The notes under the pieces are model-generated. The model saw only the letters and a program-made list of their open reading frames with translations. It had not been told where the DNA came from and ran no database searches. The position numbers and the translations under genes were made by a program. A stretch of 64,000 bases of DNA. Source: Nannochloropsis oceanica. Taxonomy: Eukaryota > Sar > Eustigmatophyceae > Eustigmatales > Monodopsidaceae. The stretch spans positions 248,501 through 312,500 of the forward strand of contig CP038120.1 of assembly GCA_004519485.1 (NCBI GenBank). The letters are read 5' to 3'. Positions 48,223 through 57,375 of the stretch are shown piece after piece; the first letter of the stretch is position 1; each line of letters opens with the position of its first letter.

Positions 48223-49890
48223 CTACGTCCTTGAAGTCGGCAAAGGCGGGAGCTTCTGGTCGGGGCCAAACACCTTTTGAAGCAAAGGAAAAGAAAAAGG
48301 GTGAGTGAGGTTGCTATTCCCCTCTCCCTCCCTCCCTCTACCTCGCCTCTTCCTTGCTTACCGGGTTCAACTGTTGAGTCACGCGAATGAAAGTGGTGCG
48401 TTTGGAGAGCTCTTTGAGCTTGCCGGCACCCACGTAGGTGCAGGTAGAGCGGAGACCGCCCAGGATGTCCTGGACGAAGGGAGGGAGGAAGGGAGGGAGG
48501 GAGGAAGGAAGGATGGGTGGAAGAGAGAGGGTTATGAGGACTTACATTTGAAGGAAGAAATCGACGACATAAAATCTTACAAAAGGGGAGAAGGGAGGGA
48601 GAGAGGAAGGGCGTTCTTACTTGAACAGTAGCAGCGACAGGCCCTCTGTAGGGCACCATCACAGTCTTCCCTTCAGAAGAGCGATATTCTGCCACACCCC
48701 CAGAATGCTTGTGCATGGCAGTGCCGGAGGACATGCCGTAAAATTGCTTAAAGAACTTTCCGTCTTGCTCCACCATCTGGAAGAAGGGGGGGGAGGGAGG
48801 GAGGGAAGGAGGGAAGAAGAGATTGGCGGGATGATTCGGAAGCGGGGAGGGAGGGACGGAAGGAGGGACGAAGGGGTGGAGGGAGGGAGGGGAGGAGGGA
48901 AGGGCTGAGCAAATCCATTCTGTTTCACTACCACCCTTGTATTCAGCGCATTCAGCCCGTCCAAATTCAGAGGGCCAAGCCATATCTCCCTCCTTACCAC
49001 TCACTCATCCCTCCCTCCCTCCCACGTCTCACTCCCCGTAACCCATCCGCCTCCCTCCCCCCCTACCTCCCCCGCTGCCTCATCATGCCCAGCGAGCATC
49101 CCTCCCAGCATCACGAAATCCGCACCAGCCCCAAATGCCTTCGCTACGTCCCCGGGGCAGGTGCAGCCCCCATCACCCACCACCAGGCCGTTGAGACTGG
49201 AAAGGGAAGGAGGCAGAGAAGGAGGGGAAACGTGAGAAGAACAGCAGCCCTCATCACTTACCATCAGACCGCATTGCGACTGGTGAGAGAAAAAGATCAA
49301 CAACAAGAAGGAGAAGAGAATGAGAGGAGTAAGGAGGGAGGGAGGGCAAGGGAGGAAAGCAGGACAACATGAACATCAAAATGGGCCGTCTGCTTTCGGA
49401 AGAATTTCCTCTAGTGTCTATAGATTTATATATTATATATATATATATATATCCGAGCGTACTCCTTCAAAGTGTCCCTTCCTCCCTCCTTCCTTTCCTT
49501 CTTCCCTCCCTCCCTCCCTCCCTCCCTACCCGTGCGCCGCGTCTGCACACTCCATGATGGCACTCAGTTGGGGGTAGCCCACTCCTGTCTGCTTTCTGGT
49601 GGTGCACACCGACCTGAGGGAAGGCAGGGAGGGAGGGCGGGAGGGAAGGAGGGGGGGAGAAAGAAAGCATTTGAGTCTCTACCACGATGCCCACCCCCTT
49701 ATGGAAATGACATCCATTGGTCTCGACCCCTCCCTCCCTCCCTCCCTCCCTCCCTCCCTCCCTCCCTCCTTACCCGGGTCCAATCCCAACCTTGACGATG
49801 TCGGCGCCCGATAAGATTAGCTCCTCCACCATCTCGCCTGTGACCACATTACCCGCGATGATGGTTGCGGTGGGGTGGCCTTCGCGGGTG
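48223..49890 (-). CDS. GMPR: GMP reductase, 3' part (5' exons lost in gap)
   Basis: NADPH-dependent conversion of GMP to IMP. Six exons are visible in transcript order: 49890-49774, 49613-49530, 49196-49067, 48776-48621, 48469-48362, 48273-48223; all phases agree and cover about the last 215 of about 345 residues. Diagnostic stretches are [29 protein letters not shown] followed by [19 protein letters not shown] (with the catalytic Cys), [50 protein letters not shown] and [20 protein letters not shown]. The loop and lack of CBS domains distinguish it from IMP dehydrogenase. The first ~130 residues fall in the N gap. Confidence 0.95.
49430..49453 (+). repeat. (TA)n in GMP reductase intron
   Basis: Short TA dinucleotide run in the second visible intron. 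Confidence 0.85.
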
Positions 49891-50004
49891 CTGAGGGAGG
49901 GAGGGAGAAAGGTCAGTGAGGGGGGGGGGGATGTGGAAGTTACCCGAGAGTCAGGGGGACTAGGAGGGAGGAGGGAGGGAGGGCAGGGAAGGAGGGAAAG
50001 AGGG

Positions 50005-50104
50005 NNNNNNNNNNNNNNNNNNNNNNNNNNNNNNNNNNNNNNNNNNNNNNNNNNNNNNNNNNNNNNNNNNNNNNNNNNNNNNNNNNNNNNNNNNNNNNNN
50101 NNNN
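50005..50104. other. Assembly gap (100 N)
   Basis: Exactly 100 Ns, a conventional size for a gap of unknown length, flanked by GGGA repeats on the left and CCCT on the right. The missing 5' exons of two divergent genes need far more than 100 bp, so the true gap is longer. Confidence 0.98.
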
Positions 50105-50331
50105 CCTCCCTCCCTCCCTCCTTCCACCCACCCATTTCTATTATGGTAACTCTCTGTTGTTGCCGCCCTTTCCATCCTCTTCCCCCCCTCCCTCCCCCTC
50201 CTCTTCTGTCCTCTTTCGCCCTATCCGCGTCGCGGAGGTTATCATTCTGACACCCATATCCCTCATCTGCTATCGAAGATAAAATAAGACACGTCCGCTC
50301 ACCTTCCTCCCCTCCCTCCCCCCCTCGACAG

Positions 50332-51292
50332 TACAACGCCTTCCTGGCCTCCGACTCCCTCATCAAGCAAATTCCTCGCCTTCTCGGCCCGTCTCTGACC
50401 AAGGTCCGTCAGAAAACAGGGAGGGAGGGAGGGAGGGAGGGAGGGAGGGAAGGGTGTTTGTCCCCTTCCTTTCCTCAGTTCCCGCAACGCGTTGGAATCA
50501 TAGGCCCCCTGTCCCCCCCTCCCTTCTTCCCTTTCTTCCTTCCTTCCTTTCCTCCCCCCTCCCTCACGGCACCAACCATCCTCTTACCCCTCCCTCCCTT
50601 TCTCCCTCCCTCCCTCCCTCCCTCAGGCCGGCAAGTTCCCTACCACCATCGCGGGCGGGGACAAGCTTTTGGAGAAGATCGATACCGTCAAGGCCACTAT
50701 CAAGTTCCAGATGAAGAAGGTACACGCTCTTCCCTCCCTCCCTCCCTCCCTCCCTCCCTCCCTCCTTGTTTGTCGAGCCCATTCGAGTGACGCCAACATC
50801 TCCCTTCTCCCGACCAGATGATGCTCACTCACCCACCCCTGAACCCCTCCCTCCCTCCCTCCCTCCCTCCCTCCTTCAGGTCATGTGCATGTCGGTCGCC
50901 ATTGGTCACGTGAAGATGAGCAAGGACGAGATCGCGTTGAATGTGCAGCTGGCCTCCAACTTCCTCGCCTCCCTACTCAAGAAAAACTGGCAGAACATCA
51001 AGGTCCGTCCCCCCCTCCCTCCCTCCCTCCCTCCCTCCCTCACTAGCTCTCACAGTGTGCCGCTTGCCTCCAACTTCCTCGTCGCCCTCCTCGCAAACAA
51101 CGGGTGCTCTCCCCTCCCTCCCTCCCTCCCTCCCTCCCATATGTAACATCCCGTCACCAACAGTGTAATCGTCGTTCCTCCCCCGGCACTCACCCCCTCC
51201 CTCTCTCCCTCCCTCTCTCCCTCCTTCCCTCCCATCACCAGGTGCTGTACATCAAGAGCACCATGGGTCCCCGATTCCAGATTTACTTCTAA
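50332..51292 (+). CDS. RPL10A: 60S ribosomal protein uL1 (L10a), 3' part
   Basis: Component of the L1 stalk of the large ribosomal subunit. Four exons, 50332-50403, 50627-50719, 50880-51002 and 51242-51292, encode the last 112 residues: [78 protein letters not shown] and [16 protein letters not shown]. The family is about 217 residues, so about half, including the start, lies to the left in or near the N gap. Sequence between the gap and 50,331 looks intronic. It is head-to-head with GMP reductase. Confidence 0.97.
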
Positions 51293-51932
51293 GCGTCTGC
51301 GTAGGAAGGGAGGGAAGGAGGGGAGGAGGGACGAGTCGTCAATCTCGAGCTCTGGCTGTGTCCAGGCCTGATTTTTTCCACACGTAGGTGTGAAGGGAGG
51401 GAGGGAGGGAGGGCAAGGAGAGGCGTCGTGGATGCCGGCCTTCATGATCGTAGTCGTCGTTGGTGACGAAGGGTAATGGAGAAAAAAGAAAAAGAAAAAA
51501 AGGAGAAAATAAACATACAGACCGTACATATCACCAATGCATATGCACATATACATATGTATGATATAATCTTGCAGATTTGTTGAGTATTTAAGAAGCG
51601 TGCAGATATGTATTGTACTCATTATTGTTGCAAATTTGTACTCCACTTTTTAATCGTGCAGATGTGTCATGTATTCATTACTGTTTGCAGTCGTAAAGTT
51701 AATTTCTTTTTCGAGGAGGATTCTGTGTGCGTATATCTGGCTCCTTCCCTCGCTCGGTTCCTCTTTTATCTCGTCTGTCTCTTGCCTCCCTTCCACGTCA
51801 CTCATCGCCCGTCATTTTATTTCATTTGTCCTCCTATTTTTTCCCTTTTCCTCACCTTTTCCATGTCTTGTTGTCGACGGACGTTGTTGCCCTCCCTCCC
51901 TCCCTCCCTCCCTCCCTCCTTTCCTTCCTGCT
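51293..51932. other. Convergent 3' intergenic region
   Basis: Between RPL10A (+) and the zinc-knuckle gene (-). AT-rich at 51,480-51,720, with a CCCT tract at 51,890-51,920. No gene seen. Confidence 0.5.
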
Positions 51933-53363
51933 CTACAACCCCTGAGGGCAATGCCGAGGATGGTGCCCGAGTCCCGCGCAAGTCACACAAGCCAACAGAT
52001 CGGTACTATCCGCCGGCAACGCCTTATACCGAGGCCTGAGGAGGGAATAGGGGGAGGGGGGGGGGAAGTCAGGACGGCGTGAGGTCTTGAGATTAGAGAA
52101 CTGCACGATAGAGAAAGAGGGGAAGAAATGCAGGGAGAGAGGCAGGGAGGGAGGGCGGAAGAGAGGGAGGGAGGATGGGGAAAAGGGGGGGAGGGGCGAG
52201 GCTTACTTGCGCTCCAGTTGGTCGTGCATGTAAGCGGCGATGGCCCGCTCTTCAAAAGATCTGCCAGAGAGAGGACCATACTGAGGGAGGGAGGGAGGGA
52301 GGGAGGGAGGGAGGGAGGTAAGACGGGTTACTTTCGGTGGACAAGGTACGAGGAAGGGAGGGAGGGAGGGAGGGAGGGAGGGAGGGAGGGAGGGAGGATT
52401 GCTAAGGATGTATCTTCCAGGGGTCATCCTCGTCGTGTTCTCACCTTGCTGTTGCTCTCCAGGTCGTGGGGCAGGATATAGTGCTCCTGTTTGTGGTGAG
52501 GTGTGTGATTGACCTGCCTTTCGTATGACCAGCGTCGCGCATGCCCTTCTTTCTCCCTCCCTTCATCCCTCCTGCCCTGTCGCCCTCCGTAAAAATATTT
52601 ACTCGGGTAGTTCCATTCGTCTTTTTCTCCCTCCCTCCCTCACTCCTTCCCTCCCTCCCTCCCTCACTGCCGTACCCGCACAAACGTATATACAAATCGC
52701 TGTCCCCGCGAGAGTGGTTTGATACCCTTCGTCTTGTAGATCACCACCTAGAGACGGCGGAGGGAGGGAGGGAAGGAAGCAGAGAGGGAAGGAGGGATGA
52801 ATACACATTCAAACAGGCCGAAGGAGGCCTCACCATTTCCGGTTCGCTCTTTCTCCTTCCCCACCTCCTTCCCTCCCTCCCTTCCTCACCTTGTGCAAAT
52901 GCTCTGGCACAAACTTTGCTTTTCCTTCCTCCTCCTCCACCACCTTCTCCTCCATTGGCTTCAACTCCTCCTTCTCCTCCCTCCCTCCCTCCCTCTCTTC
53001 CTCCTCCTCCTTCGCCATCTTACTCTTTTTACTTAGCCGCGCCGTTGCCGAAGAAGAATCTTTCTGTGGAGTCTTTTGAGTCTCAGGGGGCAGAAGCAGG
53101 ATGGTCTCTCCTTTCGCTTCCTCCTTTCTTGCCTCCTTCCCTCCCTCCTCCTCTTCCTCGTCATCAAAGAGGTCTACCACTACCTTGGTCTTTGCCTTCA
53201 TCTCTTCTTGTGAGGCGGTAGGAGAGGAGGTAGGGGTAGATGAAGCAGCAAATGCATCGCGTAAGGAAGACTGGGGACGCCTCCTAGTGAGGGTGGATTG
53301 ATGCTTCTGCTGCTTCTTGGAAGGTATAGAGGAGGAGGAGGAGCGCCTAACGGAACGAGGCAT
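51933..53363 (-). CDS. Zinc-knuckle protein, family not recognised
   Basis: Five exons in transcript order (53363-52890, 52747-52676, 52513-52445, 52280-52207, 52035-51933) join in phase to 263 residues. The first 150 are basic then acidic low complexity (poly-Ser, Glu/Lys coiled-coil-like). The conserved-looking part starts at KFVPEHLHKVVIYKTKG, goes on with RGQRFVYTFVR, EHYILPHDLESNSKYGPLSG and RSFEERAIAAYMHDQLERK, and ends in a CCHC zinc knuckle, CVTCAGLGHHPRHC, the C-x2-C-x4-H-x4-C spacing of RNA- or single-strand-binding knuckles. A nuclear RNA-related role is inference only. Confidence 0.7.
52282..52397 (+). repeat. Two (GGGA)n tracts in one intron
   Basis: Tracts at about 52,282-52,318 and 52,355-52,397 lie in the intron between exons 3 and 4 of the zinc-knuckle gene; in gene sense both are CCCT. 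Confidence 0.9.
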
Positions 53364-53994
53364 GATGACAATGGGCTTCTAATACAGCACTACCGCCGCT
53401 GCTGGAAGCAACAAAATGGTCCTGAGGAAAGGAGGAAGCAAAGAAGAAAGGGTGGAAGTGAGGGGCAGCTGGGTAGGCGTGTGATTGTGTCGGCGGGACT
53501 CAGAATGTTCGGAGATAGCAGTGCGACATCGCGGGGGGGCGGGGAGGCAAGTTGTCATGGCGGGCGAGATTTGTAATGATGACGTCCGCATTTTCCCATT
53601 GCATACAGACATCGAAGAGTATCAAAACGTCTGTGTGGTGCTCTCAGCGGGAGGATGGGAGGGGAGTCGCAGCGAAAATAAAACGCGGTGAAAGTGGCTT
53701 TGGGCAATGGAAGGAAGATGACGATGACGTCCGTTGACATTCCCGAGATCGAAGGGGGGCACCCCAAAAAGTCTCATGATTATGGAATGCATTGGTGATT
53801 GGAGCGCAGCAAAGTTGTCAAATAATCAATTATCCTCCATGCATAAGTGCGGGAGGGTAAGAAGTGATGTCACTTTTGCGCAGGTACTGGATCAGAAACG
53901 AATAACATTTATGGTCACGTACGTCAATGGCTGTGCATTCGGCTTCAGTCCTCTTCATGGTCGGATGTTTTTCCTTATTTTATAGTTTTTGTCA

Positions 53995-54162
53995 ATGGTC
54001 AGACGGCAATACCTGGTCAATAAGAAACCCTTGGGAGCTGCCAGAGGCACAGAGTTCAGCTGCATCGCCATTGACGACATGTCCGTTGGTCACCATGACG
54101 AACAACCTGAGAAGGAAGCAAAGTGTAGCAAAGCTAACAAAGTTAGCCCAAAACCACAATAA
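53995..54162 (+). other. Orphan coding-like ORF
   Basis: 55 codons starting MVRRQYLVNKKPLGAARG and containing EFSCIAIDDMSVGHHDEQ. Codon composition looks real but no family is recognised; it may be an exon of an unmodelled gene or a transposon remnant. Confidence 0.3.
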
Positions 54163-54499
54163 CTGTGGGAGGAGACCTTGGCTCACCTGCACATACTGTC
54201 GAATATACTTTTCACCTACCTAATACCACACATACAGAAAGATACACAAAGAGGCACACACCATCACCCATCATCACCTGCACGCAATAACGCACCCCCC
54301 CAAACACGCACACGCACACACGACCACATATACAGCCACACTAGACCAAACAAAATGAAGAGTTAGACTCAACCACTGGAAGAGCGACTGTCATTTACCG
54401 TGGGGGACGGGGAAATGACGATGCGTGAATGGTGCCAGCCCCGACTGCCAACTTCTTTGCCGGCTTGCCACGGTAAGGCCCCTAACGATGGGTTAAGGA

Positions 54500-54670
54500 G
54501 GGTGGACGAAGACATACGTGTGGGACGAGGATATGAAGAACGGTGACCTCTTGGACACGTCGGAGCATGTTTTGGATTGCCTGATGAAGCACAAGCAATA
54601 TACCGACGATGAGGAGTGGGAGGCAGAGACGGGCATCCAGCCGAAACGGACTATACAGAAAGTTATGTGA
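54500..54670 (+). other. Orphan coding-like ORF ending in the element's left arm
   Basis: Open frame containing TYVWDEDMKNGDLLDTSEHV and KQYTDDEEWEAETGIQPKR, with the stop at 54668-54670 inside the left inverted-repeat arm. Family not recognised. Confidence 0.3.
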
Positions 54671-55230
54671 GTTTTTTGCTCTTTTTACTTTTTTGGGGTT
54701 TTAATCACCATTACGAGCCTTGCCACCGGCATAATGGTATCTCCTTATATCATATTTTGAGCACCAAAATAAGCCCGCCCAGCATGACGGGGTAGCTCCC
54801 GAAATCGCGCACCTTTGTGTTTGTGGACTTAAGTGAGTATTGACAGGGATGTGGTGAGGGATATGGCGGGGATCAAGTCTCATCATTGCTTTGTGACGGC
54901 TGGTACATGTTTCCTACCTCCTGCACATGCCAGCCATGCAGAAACATGAAGTATGATGAGTGCGAGCTGGTGGCGTCGCGGGTGCGGGAAGGGGGGAGAC
55001 CGGCAGCCAAAGGAGCAGCTTGTTTAGAGCGGGATGGCGTCATTGTCCCGCGAAAACGCCAGTGGCCTGATGCCGGCAGCTTCCCCGTCATGCGGGGCGG
55101 GCTTATTTTGGTGCTCAAAATATGATAGAAGGAGATGTCACTATGCCTAGGCGACAAGGCTCGTAATGGTGATTAAAACCCCAAAAAAATAATAAGAGCA
55201 AAAAACTTACAGAACTTTCTGTCTAGTCCG
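54647..55230. mobile_element. Foldback / MITE-like DNA element with long inverted repeats
   Basis: The left arm (54647 to about 54800) and the right arm (about 55073-55230) are inverted copies of each other, roughly nine in ten bases alike by eye with a few small indels. Both begin CGGACTA and share AGTTTTTTGCTC, GGGGTTTTAATCACCATT and ATCATATTTTGAGCACC. The spacer of about 270 bp is not palindromic and holds a Cys-rich open frame (54886-55125). A non-autonomous terminal-inverted-repeat transposon is the best reading; no transposase is recognised, and no clear target-site duplication was found, so the superfamily is open. Confidence 0.7.
54886..55125 (+). other. Cys-rich open frame inside the foldback element
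   Basis: 79 codons beginning with CDGWYMFPTSCTCQPC and MKYDECELV, reading on into the right arm. The C-x-C-x2-C spacing suggests a small metal-binding module, perhaps a captured exon or a transposase fragment. No family recognised. Confidence 0.3.
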
Positions 55231-56683
55231 TAGGTCGATCTGAAGGTATTCATACCTGCTGCACAGGAGAAGCGCATCAATTTTGGCTCCACGTTCGAGC
55301 GGGGGTGGGCTGTGCTGGCAGAGTGCAAGGTGGACGATGGGTGCTGATGTGGGCGGACGTAGACTAGCGCGATTCGGACGACAAGCCCAAGAACTGGACA
55401 TGTCGTGGTCATTCGAGAGTGAAGTCAAGGGGGAGGAAGAGTGAGGGGAAGTTTCTTGTGTACTATGTGCTATGTGCAGAGGTTAAGAAAGAGGTAGAGT
55501 GGCATTTCAAATCAGAATTAATCTGCTGTCGGAAGGGAGAAGATATGCCCAAGATGTAGCAGAAGTGCAGAGATTGCAATGACGTTCCATGTTATTATAA
55601 GCATGCAAATGATTCAGGCAGGGTAGAGATCGTAGTAACATCAAAACGAGGGATACGGATGATAAGGGCCAGGAAATGGATAATCTATCGGAGGAGGAGA
55701 TGGATGCCTCGTCGACACCACTTGCAAAGTAGAAGGAAATAAACTTGACCATGGAGAAGAAGCAATGATACATACGTTCTTGGCGTCTTTTTGGTCGTTT
55801 TTGCACTCAGCTCGAGGGGGGTGGGTAGGTCACCAAATCGGCCCAAAACCCAAAATTCGATTAGGTTTCTTTAGCACTCTCGACCTCAACTTTGCTGAAC
55901 GTGCTGCAGTGATCTTTATAATCATATCTGTGGTAATAAAGTGCCGAACGAAACTTTTGAGAAGAATTTGTAGGAGCGCTCTGAGCGAGCGTTTCGACCC
56001 CTCAACCTCTTAAATGCTTGATGTAAATCATAAATGACAAGTCTTAAAGAGGTCGCGCGTCAATGATTTTCATTTAACGCCATGATAAATAATTCGATGA
56101 GCAGGACCACTATCCCGTCCACGTACTTTAGAGTTACACCCACCGACGAACAACGAAGTGGTAGGAGGTTGTCTTACACGTATGGCTGCACCCCCTTCTT
56201 CTCCCTAACCATTAGACAGACATCACGTCGATGGAAAAAAACGATCCATCATATACTTCGGTATATTTAGAGGCTTGACCAGGTACAATATCGATCTCAC
56301 AATGGAATCAATCCACCAATCAATTAATCAATCAAATTATCTTACTTAGGGGGTCAAATACCGGCCGGATAACCCCACCTTACGGAGGAACTTTTGCTAG
56401 CCAGGGCGAGTAAACATCCCTTATCTAACAATTCCTCATGTATCTATATTCACACACTGAGACAGGGAAACTCCACAGCATTTTTTTCCGACAATATACG
56501 GCAGGTAGAGCCAGGCGTGACAACAGCACCACCATAATCGCGTAGAAGCCTCTTAGCACCGGCACCAGCAACGGCACCAGCAACAGCACCAGCGACAGCA
56601 CCAGCGACAGCATCAGCACCGGCAGCACCTCACAATCACCACGTACAAGAAGCACGAGCTATTACAACGTGCAACAGTCATTT

Positions 56684-57338
56684 ATGCCCTCCGCTTCTTC
56701 CCCTCCCCGGAAAAGGGCCCGAAAAGCCATCATTCAGCTCCGCCTCAGCACCCAAGCCGCAGAGCGATTAGAGAGTCTCCTAAGGGAAAACAGGGGGAAT
56801 GAAATCAAGGCAGTGGTAGATGAGAGCGGAGGTACGTCTATCTGTGAAGACGAGGTTGGAATGGGGAGGGGTGGAAGGTGTAGGTAGGAGAATCTCAACA
56901 CCTGAGCAACCGAGCGCTAGGAGGGGTTAAAAGCACGAGGGTGGAGGGAATAAAGTCGATACATCTGGGGGCGGCAGCGGATCCGGGTAAAGCAGAAGCA
57001 ACGGAGAGAGGGGGGAAGGGAGAGAGGGAATATGGTGGGGAAGGTCGTATCAAAAGCCCTAACCCTAGCCCTCAGAAACACTCTCACCCTCCCTCCATCC
57101 ATCTATCCCTCCCTTCCTCCCTCCCCAGTCCTCGCCGCCCTGCATCTCGGCTCCGAAGCTTTCCCCTTGGACAGCAACAAAGAAGAAAATCCAGGCATGG
57201 CCGTTCTACTTTCTCGCCCTCGTCCGGTGCGTCGTTTAGGAGTAGCAGGCAAACTCCCTCCCTCTTCGCAGGGAGGGAGGGAGGGAGGGGTGGAGGAGGT
57301 GGGCTACGTGTATGAAAAAGCCTCTGTGGTGGTGACGG

Positions 57339-57375
<37 letters not shown>

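Larger units (their letters stand above)
53364..56683. other. 3.3-kb repeat-poor island with orphan coding-like fragments
   Basis: No complete gene is recognisable. Composition is AT-richer and nearly free of GGGA/CCCT tracts. Fragments with coding-like composition are 53995-54162 (+), 54500-54670 (+), 54886-55125 (+), and Cys-containing pieces near 55,550-55,735 (+). It also holds the inverted-repeat element at 54647-55230. Likely a mixture of an old DNA transposon and decayed or unspliced exons; the last 300 bp are the 5' region of the next gene. Confidence 0.5.

Noticed and set aside
57055-57075. CCCTAACCCTAGCCC, telomere-like
   Set aside because: Only two and a half imperfect units inside an intron; too short for an interstitial telomere.
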